A model generated the notes under the pieces. The model did no database searches and was not told the origin of the DNA. It worked only from the letters and a program-made list of their open reading frames with translations. Below, one piece after another: positions 50,489 to 59,344 of a stretch of DNA of 64,000 bases. This DNA is from Paraburkholderia aromaticivorans (GTDB lineage Bacteria > Pseudomonadota > Gammaproteobacteria > Burkholderiales > Burkholderiaceae): positions 434,001 through 498,000 of the forward strand of contig NZ_CP051516.1 of assembly GCF_012689525.1 (NCBI RefSeq). Reading direction: 5' to 3'. The first letter of the stretch is position 1, and every line of letters starts with the position of its first letter. A program made the translations under genes and the position numbers.

Positions 50489-53400
50489 ATGACTCCTTTT
50501 TTATCGAAGCGGCTGCTGATCAACCTGGCGGTCGTTGCCGCGGCGATCGGCGCGAACGCGTTCGTCGCCTATGCGCAGATCTGCGGCCAACGCGACGCTG
50601 ACGCGCGCATGCTGCGTTCGACGAGCGTGCGCCAGAACCTCGACGCCTACCATACGGCGCTCGACGGCGGCCTGGCCGCGCTCGGCCGCTTCGAGGCGTC
50701 GGGCGAGTCGGCGCCGGCCAGCGCGGCCACCGCCATGGCCATGGCCACGACGCTCGCCGGTCTGGAGCACGACCTGCGCAATGAACTGGCCGGCGAACCC
50801 GCCATGCTCGGCGCGCTCGCGAAGCTGAGCGCGGACAGCCACGCATTGCAACACGACATCGACGATGCGCTGCTCAGGAGCGCCATTGCCGGGCCGGACG
50901 CCTCGCGCGCATGGGCGGCCTCGACCTACACCCATCTCGGGCTCGGCCTCGATCGCGTCGAAGCCGGCCTCGCGGCACTGCGCGGTGCGGAGAACCGCGC
51001 CTTGCAGGCGTCGCTCGCGGCGTCGGCGAGCGAAACGCAGCGGGCGATGTTCCTGCTGATCGTGACCATGCTGGGCGGCAGCGTGCTGCTGATCTTCACG
51101 TTCGGCGCGCGCGAAAACAGCGCGCGCGAGAAGCTGCGCAGCGTGCGCGCGCTCGGCCGCCACGACGAACGCTTTCGCGGCCTGTTCGACGAGCATCCCG
51201 TGCCGATGTACATCTTCGATCGCGAGACGCTGCGCTTTCTCGCCGTCAACGCGGCTGCGATCCAGCAATACGGCTACACCGAAAGCGAATTTCTCGGCAT
51301 GACGATTCGCGCGATCCGGCCGAACGGCGAAATCTCGCGTCTCGAATCGCATATGCAGCGCAGCGACGCGGGCCAGCACGGCCGGACCATGGCGGGTATC
51401 TGGCATCACCGGCGCAAGGACGGCTCGACGATCAGCGCTGACATTTCATATCACGCGCTGAACTTCATGGGCCGCGCCGCGTTCTTCGTGCTCGCCGACG
51501 ACGTTACCGACCAGATCAACGCCGAAGCCGAAGCGCACCGTTCGAACCAGATGCTCGAAGCGGTGATCGACAATATTCCGCAGCGCATTTTCTGGAAGGA
51601 CATGGAGTCGCGCTATCTCGGCTGCAACATGGCGTTCGCGCGCGATGCCGGACTCGCGTATCCGGAGCAGGTGGTGGGCAAGAGCGACGCCGACATGCCG
51701 TGGCGCGACTTCTCGACGCTGCTGAACGACCACGACAAGGAAGTGGTGAGCACCGGCGTGCCGAAGATGAACTTCGAAGTCGATCTGGTGATCGACGGCG
51801 TGCATCGCACCACGGTCACGAGCAAGCTGCCGTTCACCGACGGCGACGGCCGCGTGATCGGCGTGCTCGGTTCCTACACGGACATCACCGAGCGCAAGCG
51901 CGCCGACCTTGCGTTGCGCCTGCAAAGCCGCGCGCTCGATGCCAGTGTCAACGCGATTCTGATTACCGCGCCGTCGCCGACCGGCAATCTGATCGAATAC
52001 GTGAACCCGGCGTTCATGCGCATCACTGGCTATGATCCCGCCGAGGTGATCGGCCACGATTGCCGTGTATTGCAGCGCGACGACCGCGACCAGGAAGGTG
52101 TCGCGTTGATCCGCCAGGCGCTCGCGGCGAACCGCGAAGTCAGCGCGGTGGTGCGCAACTATCGCAAGGACGGCGCGCTGTTCTGGAATCAACTCTTCAT
52201 CGCACCGGTGCCGAATCAGGACGGCATGATCACGCATCACATCGGCGTGATCAACGACGTGACCGATCTGATGCGCTATCAGGAACAGCTCGAATACCAG
52301 GCCAACTACGACAGCCTGACGCGCCTGCCGAACCGAAATCTGCTGCGCGACCGCTTGCAGCATGCGCTGATCGTCGCGCAACGGCATCACAAGGGCGTCG
52401 CGGTCGTGTTCATGGATCTGGATGGCTTCAAGAACGTCAACGACAGCCTCGGCCACAGCGTCGGCGACCGGCTGCTCAGCGTGGTAGCCGAGCGCCTCGC
52501 GCGCTGCACGCGCACGAGCGACACGGTGGCGCGCCACGGCGGCGACGAGTTCGTGATCGTGATGACCGATACCGTCGACGAACAGTCGCTGATCGCGTGG
52601 ATGGAGCGCGTGCGCGCGGCCATCTCCGAGCCGGTCTGGCTCGACGGCACCGAGTTGTACGTGGGCTGCAGCATGGGCGCGAGCCTGTTCCCACAAGACG
52701 GCGAGGACGCCGAAACGCTGATGAAGAAGGCCGACCTCGCGATGTACCGAGCGAAGGACATGGGCCGCAATACGTTCCAGTTCTATCAGCCGGAGATGAA
52801 CGCGAGCGCGGGCGCGCGCCTGAATCTCGAACGGCGTCTGCGCCGCGCGTTACGCGACAACGAATTCCTGCTGCACTACCAGCCGCAGGTGGATATCGAG
52901 AGCGGACAGATCGTCGGCACCGAGGCGCTGGTGCGCTGGCGCGATCCCGAAGTCGGGCTGATACCGCCGTCGTCGTTCATTCCGGTGGCGGAGGAAAGCG
53001 GGTTGATCGGGCCGCTGTCGGAATGGGTGCTGCGCGAAGCGTGCCGCCAGAACAAGGCCTGGCAGGACGAAGGCTTGCCGCCGGCGCGAGTGTCGGTGAA
53101 TCTGTCGGCGCGGGTGTTCCAGCAGCGCGACATCGCCAAGCTGGTCATGCAGGTGCTGGCCGAGACCGGTCTCGAGCCGCAATACCTCGAACTCGAACTG
53201 ACCGAAAGCACCATCATGCGCAATGCCGAAGAAGCGGTGTCGATGCTCAACGAACTGCACGCGCTCGGCATCGGTCTCGCCATCGACGACTTCGGCACCG
53301 GCTATTCGAGTCTCAGCTATCTGAAGCGCTTCCCGGTGGATCGCCTGAAGATCGACCGCTCGTTCGTCTCCGACATCGGCGTGTCGGGCGACGACGAGAC

Positions 53401-53605
53401 GATCACCTCGGCGATCATCGCGCTCGCGCATTCGCTGAAGTTGCAGGTGATCGCCGAAGGCGTGGAGACGTCCGCGCAACTCGAGTTCCTGAGAGAGCGC
53501 GCGTGCGACGAGATGCAGGGGTTCTACTTCGCGAAGCCGATGTCGATGGACGCGATTTCCGAACTGCTGCAAGGTGGCATAGGGCGCGAGCTGGCGACGG
53601 TCTGA
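50489..53605 (+). CDS. membrane GGDEF-EAL protein with PAS sensors
   Basis: A 1038-residue c-di-GMP enzyme. TM1 (about residues 9-28) and TM2 (about 187-207) flank a 155-residue periplasmic helical sensor. Three PAS domains follow (about 225-345, 350-470 and 480-600). The cyclase active site GGDEF (684-688) is intact, with the inhibitory I-site RTSD placed five residues upstream. The phosphodiesterase has TEALVRWRDP (EAL 812-814) and DDFGTGYSSLSYLKRF with AEGVET. Both domains look catalytically competent, so net direction is not clear. The ATG at 50489 is favoured since it opens TM1; earlier in-frame starts from 50303 give a non-conserved extension. Confidence 0.93.
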   Translation: MTPFLSKRLLINLAVVAAAIGANAFVAYAQICGQRDADARMLRSTSVRQNLDAYHTALDGGLAALGRFEASGESAPASAATAMAMATTLAGLEHDLRNELAGEPAMLGALAKLSADSHALQHDIDDALLRSAIAGPDASRAWAASTYTHLGLGLDRVEAGLAALRGAENRALQASLAASASETQRAMFLLIVTMLGGSVLLIFTFGARENSAREKLRSVRALGRHDERFRGLFDEHPVPMYIFDRETLRFLAVNAAAIQQYGYTESEFLGMTIRAIRPNGEISRLESHMQRSDAGQHGRTMAGIWHHRRKDGSTISADISYHALNFMGRAAFFVLADDVTDQINAEAEAHRSNQMLEAVIDNIPQRIFWKDMESRYLGCNMAFARDAGLAYPEQVVGKSDADMPWRDFSTLLNDHDKEVVSTGVPKMNFEVDLVIDGVHRTTVTSKLPFTDGDGRVIGVLGSYTDITERKRADLALRLQSRALDASVNAILITAPSPTGNLIEYVNPAFMRITGYDPAEVIGHDCRVLQRDDRDQEGVALIRQALAANREVSAVVRNYRKDGALFWNQLFIAPVPNQDGMITHHIGVINDVTDLMRYQEQLEYQANYDSLTRLPNRNLLRDRLQHALIVAQRHHKGVAVVFMDLDGFKNVNDSLGHSVGDRLLSVVAERLARCTRTSDTVARHGGDEFVIVMTDTVDEQSLIAWMERVRAAISEPVWLDGTELYVGCSMGASLFPQDGEDAETLMKKADLAMYRAKDMGRNTFQFYQPEMNASAGARLNLERRLRRALRDNEFLLHYQPQVDIESGQIVGTEALVRWRDPEVGLIPPSSFIPVAEESGLIGPLSEWVLREACRQNKAWQDEGLPPARVSVNLSARVFQQRDIAKLVMQVLAETGLEPQYLELELTESTIMRNAEEAVSMLNELHALGIGLAIDDFGTGYSSLSYLKRFPVDRLKIDRSFVSDIGVSGDDETITSAIIALAHSLKLQVIAEGVETSAQLEFLRERACDEMQGFYFAKPMSMDAISELLQGGIGRELATV

Positions 53606-53623
53606 GCGCTCGCGCCGCAGCGC

Positions 53624-54235
53624 TCACTCCGCCGGCGTGCTCAGGAAAACCGGCAGGTCTTCCGCCAGTTCGGAAAACGACTGCAGGAACGGATGCGCCG
53701 TCTTGCTGACCGTCCCCGGCAGCATCATCTGCGTGAAGTGCCAGGCGACCGCCACGGTGACGTCGGCCGCGTCGAACTGGTCGGTTTCGATCGGCAGCGC
53801 CGCCGCGAGCTCGCGCTCGAGTTCGGCGTAAGCGGCGAACAACTGCGTGCTCACGCGATCGACCCACGGCTCGTGCTGCTTTTCCACCGGACGCAGATTG
53901 CGTTCGTAGACGATCTGCACAGTCTTCTCGCACGCGGCGAGCGCGAGTCCCGTGAGGCGGGCGGCGCGCAAGGCAGCGTCGGGACGCGTCGGGAAAAGCC
54001 GCTGGTTCGGGCCGGCCAGCATGGCGAGGTACTGCAGAATCACCGTCGAGTCCATCACGGTCTGGCCGTTGTCGGCGATCAGTGTGGGCGCCTTGACGAC
54101 AGGGTTGATTCGCGCGAACTGGTCGTAGGTGCTGAACACCGAGATCGGCTCGTGCTCGAATTCGAGCTTCAGCAATTTGAGGCAGATAGCGACCCGGCGT
54201 ACGTAGGGCGAATCCAGCATTCCGATCAGTTTCAT
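53624..54235 (-). CDS. glutathione S-transferase family protein
   Basis: A 203-residue GST. The thioredoxin-fold N-terminus MKLIGMLDSPYVRRVAICLK has Ser at the usual catalytic position (DSPYVRR), NPVVKAPTLI contains the cis-Pro region, and DSTVILQYLA is the glutathione-binding loop. The C-terminal helical domain fills the rest. It probably conjugates or reduces electrophiles using glutathione. It is divergent from a LysR gene (160 bases between starts), which may regulate it, and it ends 19 bases from the stop of the GGDEF-EAL gene. Confidence 0.93.
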   Translation of the reverse strand: MKLIGMLDSPYVRRVAICLKLLKLEFEHEPISVFSTYDQFARINPVVKAPTLIADNGQTVMDSTVILQYLAMLAGPNQRLFPTRPDAALRAARLTGLALAACEKTVQIVYERNLRPVEKQHEPWVDRVSTQLFAAYAELERELAAALPIETDQFDAADVTVAVAWHFTQMMLPGTVSKTAHPFLQSFSELAEDLPVFLSTPAE

Positions 54236-54395
54236 CTCATTCCCGTTAGAACATCTATCATGGCGCGCCCGAGCTCTTCGTGGCCGCGCGGTTCCGCTTC
54301 CGGCCTACGTCGAGGCGCATCGAACCGATAGATTAAGCATCTCCGCACCGCAAAAAAAGCGACAATTAACGACGATTTACGTCAGAATTTCTTAC

Positions 54396-55328
54396 ATGAA
54401 ACCGATTCCGCCTTTGACCGCGCTGCGCTGCTTCGAGGCTGTTGCCCGTTTGGGCGGCGTGACTCAGGCCGCGCGTGAATTGCATGTCACGCACTCGGCG
54501 GTGAGCCAGCAGATCAAGGTGCTGGAAGATTCGATGGGCCTCGCGCTCTTCATGCGCGAGGCGCGCGGGTTGCGGCTGACCGAGGAAGGACGGCTTTACG
54601 CGCTCGACATCCGCATGGCGCTGCGCGACATCACCCATGCGACGCGCCGCGCGCAGGCGCGCCCGCACGAAAGCGAATTGGTGATCACGACCTTGCCGTC
54701 GTTCGCGCAGCATTGGCTCGTGCCGCGCCTCGCCAGCTTTCGCGACGCGCATCCGTACTACCGGATTCGCTTGCAGACGAGTTTGCAGGTCGAGGATTTC
54801 CGCCAGGGCGCGAGCGACATCGGCATCCGCATGGGACAGGGGCATTGGCCCGACGTCGCGCAACAGAAGCTGTTCGATGACGACATGGTGGTGGTCGCCG
54901 CACCGCATTTCGCGCTCGCACCGCATGGCCGCTTGCCCGTCACCGCTGAGGACGTGATGGCCTGTCCGCTGATCTCGAGCCCCGATACGCCGTGGCACGA
55001 CTGGTGTCAGGCAGCGCAGGTCGCGGAACCGGCCGAGGGCGCGGTGGTGCTGTCGGCGAACGACTCGAATATCGTGATCGGCGCCGTGCTGCAAGGCCAG
55101 GGCGTCGCCCTCGAACGGCGCAGCCTGGTCGCGTATGCGCTGGCGCGGGGCGAGTTGGTGCAGATCACCGACATCCGCGTGCCGTACCGTTATCCCTATT
55201 GGCTGGTCTGGCAGCAACGCGAAATGCTCAATGCCTCGCAGGCGCATTTCGCGCAGTGGATCGAAGGGCAGGTCGACACCTATCTGCGCAGCAGTGGCGC
55301 GCCAGCGGCGGCGATTCGTGCGGGTTAG
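54396..55328 (+). CDS. LysR-family regulator, GcvA-like
   Basis: A 310-residue LysR-type regulator of the GcvA/AmpR-like group. PPLTALRCFEAVARLGGVTQ and LHVTHSAVSQQIKVLEDSMG form the winged helix-turn-helix. The effector domain includes SELVITTLPSFAQHWLVPRL and LQVEDFRQGASDIGIRMGQG, typical of the group. It is divergent from the GST gene, a common arrangement in this family. Ligand unknown. Confidence 0.93.
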   Translation: MKPIPPLTALRCFEAVARLGGVTQAARELHVTHSAVSQQIKVLEDSMGLALFMREARGLRLTEEGRLYALDIRMALRDITHATRRAQARPHESELVITTLPSFAQHWLVPRLASFRDAHPYYRIRLQTSLQVEDFRQGASDIGIRMGQGHWPDVAQQKLFDDDMVVVAAPHFALAPHGRLPVTAEDVMACPLISSPDTPWHDWCQAAQVAEPAEGAVVLSANDSNIVIGAVLQGQGVALERRSLVAYALARGELVQITDIRVPYRYPYWLVWQQREMLNASQAHFAQWIEGQVDTYLRSSGAPAAAIRAG

Positions 55329-55524
55329 CCCGTAGTTGTGGGCGTATTCGGTTTCCGCAGGCGTTTCGGTCGGATATATTCGTGATTCCCATCTCAGACT
55401 GCGCTGGGAACCACGAAGCACCGATTCACGTGGCGTTGCGCCCGATTTTTCGCTGCTTGCACTGGGTGATGGGCGTTTCGCCGTCGACTATCCGCCAATC
55501 CGACTGATCCGACTGGAGAGAACA

Positions 55525-55860
55525 ATGACGTCTTCACCTGCAAAGAAACTGTCTGTGTTGCTGGCATCGGTTGTACTGAGCGTGGCTTGCGCCGCGCCGG
55601 CGTTCGCGCAAAGCGGCGGCGGTGGTGGTCCGGCGGGGAACGATTCTGACGCGGCCGTCCCGTCGGCCGCATCAAAAGCGGCGCCGTCTACCAAAGCTCA
55701 GCGCAAGGCCGCGCGCAAGCAGGCGCGGGCGAAGAAAAACGCCGAGTTGAAGAAGTTGGAGGCCAACGGCTATCAGCCGTCGAGCACCGATCCGAACTAT
55801 CCGAACGACATTCAGAAGGCGCAGAAGAAGGCGGGAATTGGCGCGGCAGCGAGCCAGTGA
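55525..55860 (+). CDS. small exported protein, DUF4148-like end
   Basis: A 111-residue protein with a Sec signal peptide (LSVLLASVVLSVACAAPAFA), a glycine-rich stretch, a Lys/Ala-rich region (KAQRKAARKQARAKKNAELK) and a short conserved end, LEANGYQPSSTDPNYPNDIQ. That end resembles the DUF4148 pattern (L-x-A-G-Y ... YP-D-I) seen in many small periplasmic proteins of Burkholderiales. The Lys-rich part suggests binding to nucleic acid, lipids or polyanions, but this is speculation. GGAGAG precedes the ATG and a strong terminator follows. Function unknown. Confidence 0.82.
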   Translation: MTSSPAKKLSVLLASVVLSVACAAPAFAQSGGGGGPAGNDSDAAVPSAASKAAPSTKAQRKAARKQARAKKNAELKKLEANGYQPSSTDPNYPNDIQKAQKKAGIGAAASQ

Positions 55861-55880
55861 GCCGGTACGAAGCCTAAATA

Positions 55881-55909
55881 AAACGAGGCGCCGCGGCGCC
55901 TCGTTTTTT
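55881..55909. terminator. bidirectional terminator
   Basis: AAACGAGGCGCC (55881-55892) and GGCGCCTCGTTT (55895-55906) form a 12-base stem with almost no loop, followed by TTT on the plus strand and preceded by AAATA on the other. It serves the small exported gene and, on the minus strand, the thioesterase gene whose stop is at 55930. Confidence 0.85.
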
Positions 55910-55929
55910 ATTGTGCGTCGTAAAGGCGC

Positions 55930-56325
55930 TCAATCCAGCACCGGCAGCGCGCGCGGGCGCCGGTCGCTATCGGTGGCGACGTACGTCAACGTGGCTTCGG
56001 TAACTTTCACGAGATCTTCGGTCAGGCTCATGCGCTGCGCGTAGACCTCGACCGCCACGGTAACCGACGTGTTCCCCGTCTTGACGATGTCCGCGTAGAA
56101 ACTCAGCAGATCGCCGACGAACACCGGCTGCTTGAACACGAACGAGTTGACCGCGATGGTCGCCACTCGCCCGTTGGCGCGGCGGCTCGCCGGAATCGAG
56201 CCGGCAATGTCCACTTGCGCCATGATCCAGCCGCCGAACACGTCGCCGTGGACGTTCGCGTCCGAGGGCTGCGGCACGACGCGCAGCGCGCAGTGCTTTT
56301 GCGGAAGTTGAAGAATATCGGTCAT
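55930..56325 (-). CDS. acyl-CoA thioesterase, YciA-like hotdog fold
   Basis: A 131-residue hotdog-fold acyl-CoA thioesterase. The N-terminal region SDANVHGDVFGGWIMAQVD contains the catalytic Asn/Asp and the GGWIM motif of the YciA/BACH group, and VGDLLSFYADIVKTGNTSVT is also typical. It hydrolyses acyl-CoAs in the cytoplasm. The start at 56325 is preceded by CAAGGG. It stands alone on the minus strand, sharing a bidirectional terminator with the small exported gene. Confidence 0.93.
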   Translation of the reverse strand: MTDILQLPQKHCALRVVPQPSDANVHGDVFGGWIMAQVDIAGSIPASRRANGRVATIAVNSFVFKQPVFVGDLLSFYADIVKTGNTSVTVAVEVYAQRMSLTEDLVKVTEATLTYVATDSDRRPRALPVLD

Positions 56326-56609
56326 CGGGGCACCCTTGAGAAACGTGTTGGCTCGGTCGGCTCGACCGGCAGGCGGGGGATTTCACGACAACGGTACGGC
56401 ACGCACCGCGCGGCCAACGTGCCACCTACGGCGGGCCGACCCATGAAAAGCGGCGCCAGCCGGCTTCTGCGACAATAGAAAGATCAGGAATTGTACGGGA
56501 AAGCGCCCAGCGAGGTCGCGCGACAAAAAGCAGTGTGCCGGGCAGGCATGCCGCGGTCGGCGCGCCGCTGCGAACTCCGGCATTTCCACACTCTCCCCAG
56601 CCGATCCCC

Positions 56610-58499
56610 ATGCGCCGCACGCCCTCGTCCGAACCCTCCCCGATCTCCACCCAGCCGCGCAACGACTGGCAGACGATCCTGTCGCTGCTGCCGTATCTCG
56701 CCACCTATAAATGGCGGGTCGGCTTCGCGCTGAGCTGCCTGATCGGCGCGAAGGTCGCCAATCTCGGCGTGCCGATCGTGATGAAGCGGATCGTCGACGG
56801 CCTCGTCTCGGTGCAGCATCTCACCGCGCTCGGCCGCGCGCACGATTCGCCGGGCATCGTGCTGCTGGGCGGCGTCGGCCTGCTGGTGGTCGCGTATGCG
56901 GTGGTGCGGCTGTCCACGTCGCTGTTCACCGAACTGCGCGAGATTCTGTTTTCGAAGGTGACCGAAAGCGCGGTGCGCCAGCTCGCGCTGAAAGTGTTCC
57001 GCCATCTGCATGCGCTGTCGCTGCGCTTTCACCTCGAACGGCAGACGGGCGGCATGTCGCGCGATATCGAGCGCGGTACGCGCGGCATCACGCAACTGAT
57101 CTCGTATTCGCTGTACAGCATTCTGCCGACGCTCGTCGAAGTCGGGCTCGTGCTCGGCTTTTTCGTCGTCAAATACGAGGCGTATTACGCGGTGGTCACG
57201 TTCATCGCGCTTACCGTGTACATCGTCTTCACGGTGAAGGTCACGGAGTGGCGCACGCATTTTCGCCGCACCATGAACGATCTCGATTCGAAGGCGAATT
57301 CACGCGCGATCGATTCGTTGCTGAACTACGAGACGGTCAAGTACTTCGGCAACGAAGAGTGGGAAGCGAGCCGTTACGACGAAAACCTCAAGCGCTATCG
57401 CACGGCGGCGATCAAGTCGCAGCGCTCGCTGTCGGCGCTGAACTTTGGGCAGCAGGCGATCATCGGTACGGGGCTCGTGTTCATTCTGTGGCGCGCGACG
57501 CAAGGCGTGATGGCCGGGCGCCTCACGCTCGGCGATCTGGTGCTGATCAACACCTTCATGCTGCAGCTTTATATTCCGCTGAATTTTCTCGGTGTGGTGT
57601 ATCGCGAATTGAAGCAAAGCCTCACCGATATGGACCGGATGTTCACGCTGCTCGGCGCCGCGCAGGAAGTGCCCGACCTGGAGAGTGCGCTCGCGTTGCG
57701 CGTGAGCGGTGCGCAAGTGCGCTTCGAGCGGGTGAACTTCGCGTACGAACCGGCGCGCCAGATTCTGCACGACGTGAGCTTCACGATTCCGGCGGGCACC
57801 ACGACCGCGGTGGTCGGCCATAGCGGCTCGGGTAAATCGACTCTCGCGCGGCTGATGTTCCGCTTCTACGATCTGGACCGCGCGACGGGCGGCGCGATCA
57901 CCATCGACGGTCAGGATATTCGCGACGTCACGCAGGATTCGCTGCGCGCGTCGATCGGCATCGTGCCGCAGGATACGGTGTTGTTCAACGATTCGATCTA
58001 CTACAACATCGCGTACGGCCGGCCGTCGGCGACACGCGAGGAAGTGGTCGCGGCGGCGCGCGCGGCGCATATTCACGAGTTCATCGAAGGCTTGCCGAAG
58101 GGCTATGACACGCCGGTCGGCGAACGTGGCCTGAAGTTGTCCGGCGGCGAAAAGCAGCGCGTGGCGATCGCGCGGACCATCCTCAAGAATCCGCCGATCC
58201 TGTTGTTCGACGAAGCGACCTCGGCGCTCGATTCACGTTCCGAGCGCGCCATTCAGCACGAGCTCGATCAGATCGCCCGCGAGCGCACCACGCTGATCAT
58301 CGCGCATAGGCTTTCGACCGTGGTGCACGCGCAGCAGATCATCGTGATGGACAAAGGACGGATCGTCGAGCGCGGCACGCATGCGGAACTGCTGCGCGCG
58401 AACGGCCTGTTCGCGCAGATGTGGGCGTTGCAGCAGCAGCGCGCGGCAGAAGCGCCAGAGTCGGTGGAAACGGTGAGCGCAGGAGACGGCGGGCGATAA
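56610..58499 (+). CDS. Atm1/HMT1-type ABC exporter
   Basis: A 629-residue half-transporter with a six-helix domain (about residues 25-350) and an ATPase domain. The membrane region SRDIERGTRGITQLISYSLY is typical of the Atm1/HMT1 group. The ATPase has Walker A GHSGSGKST, the signature LSGGEKQRVAIAR, Walker B ILLFDEATSALD and the H-loop IIAHRLSTVV. It works as a homodimer exporting glutathione-linked or metal-related compounds. The ATG at 56610 is chosen by homology; an earlier start at 56535 adds a non-conserved tail. The 3' end meets murU across a heptanucleotide repeat. Confidence 0.93.
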   Translation: MRRTPSSEPSPISTQPRNDWQTILSLLPYLATYKWRVGFALSCLIGAKVANLGVPIVMKRIVDGLVSVQHLTALGRAHDSPGIVLLGGVGLLVVAYAVVRLSTSLFTELREILFSKVTESAVRQLALKVFRHLHALSLRFHLERQTGGMSRDIERGTRGITQLISYSLYSILPTLVEVGLVLGFFVVKYEAYYAVVTFIALTVYIVFTVKVTEWRTHFRRTMNDLDSKANSRAIDSLLNYETVKYFGNEEWEASRYDENLKRYRTAAIKSQRSLSALNFGQQAIIGTGLVFILWRATQGVMAGRLTLGDLVLINTFMLQLYIPLNFLGVVYRELKQSLTDMDRMFTLLGAAQEVPDLESALALRVSGAQVRFERVNFAYEPARQILHDVSFTIPAGTTTAVVGHSGSGKSTLARLMFRFYDLDRATGGAITIDGQDIRDVTQDSLRASIGIVPQDTVLFNDSIYYNIAYGRPSATREEVVAAARAAHIHEFIEGLPKGYDTPVGERGLKLSGGEKQRVAIARTILKNPPILLFDEATSALDSRSERAIQHELDQIARERTTLIIAHRLSTVVHAQQIIVMDKGRIVERGTHAELLRANGLFAQMWALQQQRAAEAPESVETVSAGDGGR

Positions 58500-58553
58500 A
58501 TTTGCGCGGCGATTTTTCGCGTTGTCGCCCTGCAATGCGACACGAAACTCTAG

Positions 58554-58609
58554 CGCCGAACGCCGAACGCCGAACGCCGAACGCCGAACGCCGAACGCCG
58601 AACGCCGAA
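58554..58609. repeat. heptanucleotide tandem repeat CGCCGAA x8
   Basis: The unit CGCCGAA occurs eight times without interruption, then ends in CGCCTAG. The array is flanked on both sides by TAGCGCC. It fills the gap between the ABC exporter stop (58499) and the murU stop (58613), starting just three bases past the latter on the minus strand. Being a 7-mer it would change frame if inside a gene, but no coding sequence is seen across it. Confidence 0.95.
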
Positions 58610-58612
58610 CGC

Positions 58613-59341
58613 CTAGCGCCTGCCGTCTGGCACGCGCAAACGCTGATCCAGTTCGCCCAACTGAGCCGGCGTGCCGACGTTCTCCCACAAACCCTCGTAC
58701 AACTCGCCGCTCGCGAGACCGCGAGCAATCGTGTCGCGATAGTACGGCGTGAGCGCGCGTCGCGTGCCGCTCGGCAGATCGCGGAACATGCGCGTGTCGT
58801 AAAGACCGATATTGCCGAACGTGAAGCGCGACTGGGCGTCGAGCGAGAGCGCGCCGCCGTCCACCAAACCAAAGTCGCCGTTCGGATGAAACGCCGGGTT
58901 CGGCACCATCACCAGATGCATGCCCGGCTCGGGCAAGGCCTGCAATTTTTCGGCGTGCGCATTCAGCGTCGCGTAATCGAAGTCGGCGTACACGTCGCCG
59001 CTGACCGCGACGAACACTTCGCTCGCGCCGTCATCCTCGAGCAGCGGCAACGCCTGCACGATGCCGCCTGCGGTCTCCAACGCCTCGCGCTCGGCCGAAT
59101 AGCGCAACTGGACTTGCCAGCGCGAACCGTCGCCGAGCGTGGCTTCGATCTGCTCGCCGAGCCACGCGTGGTTGATCACAATGGTTCGAAAGCCCGCTTG
59201 CGCGAGCCGTTCGATCTGCCACACGATCAGCGGCTTGCCGCCCACGTCGAGCAAAGGCTTCGGGCATGTGTCGGTCAACGGACGCATGCGCTCGCCGCGT
59301 CCGGCGGCGAAAATCATCGCTTTCTTCAGGGACATCGTCAT
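58613..59341 (-). CDS. murU: MurNAc-1-P uridylyltransferase
   Basis: A 242-residue nucleotidyltransferase. The N-terminus contains AMIFAAGRGERMRPLTDTCP with the GRGxRMRPLT signature and the Lys in PKPLLDVGGKPL; VAVSGDVYADFD has the metal-binding Asp. MurU makes UDP-MurNAc from MurNAc-1-phosphate in the peptidoglycan recycling path found in Pseudomonas and other bacteria. It starts three bases after the amgK stop (or at the second Met at 59335), so the two are coupled. The order amgK-murU beside lptD is that of Pseudomonas. Confidence 0.93.
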   Translation of the reverse strand: MTMSLKKAMIFAAGRGERMRPLTDTCPKPLLDVGGKPLIVWQIERLAQAGFRTIVINHAWLGEQIEATLGDGSRWQVQLRYSAEREALETAGGIVQALPLLEDDGASEVFVAVSGDVYADFDYATLNAHAEKLQALPEPGMHLVMVPNPAFHPNGDFGLVDGGALSLDAQSRFTFGNIGLYDTRMFRDLPSGTRRALTPYYRDTIARGLASGELYEGLWENVGTPAQLGELDQRLRVPDGRR

Positions 59342-59344
59342 CGG

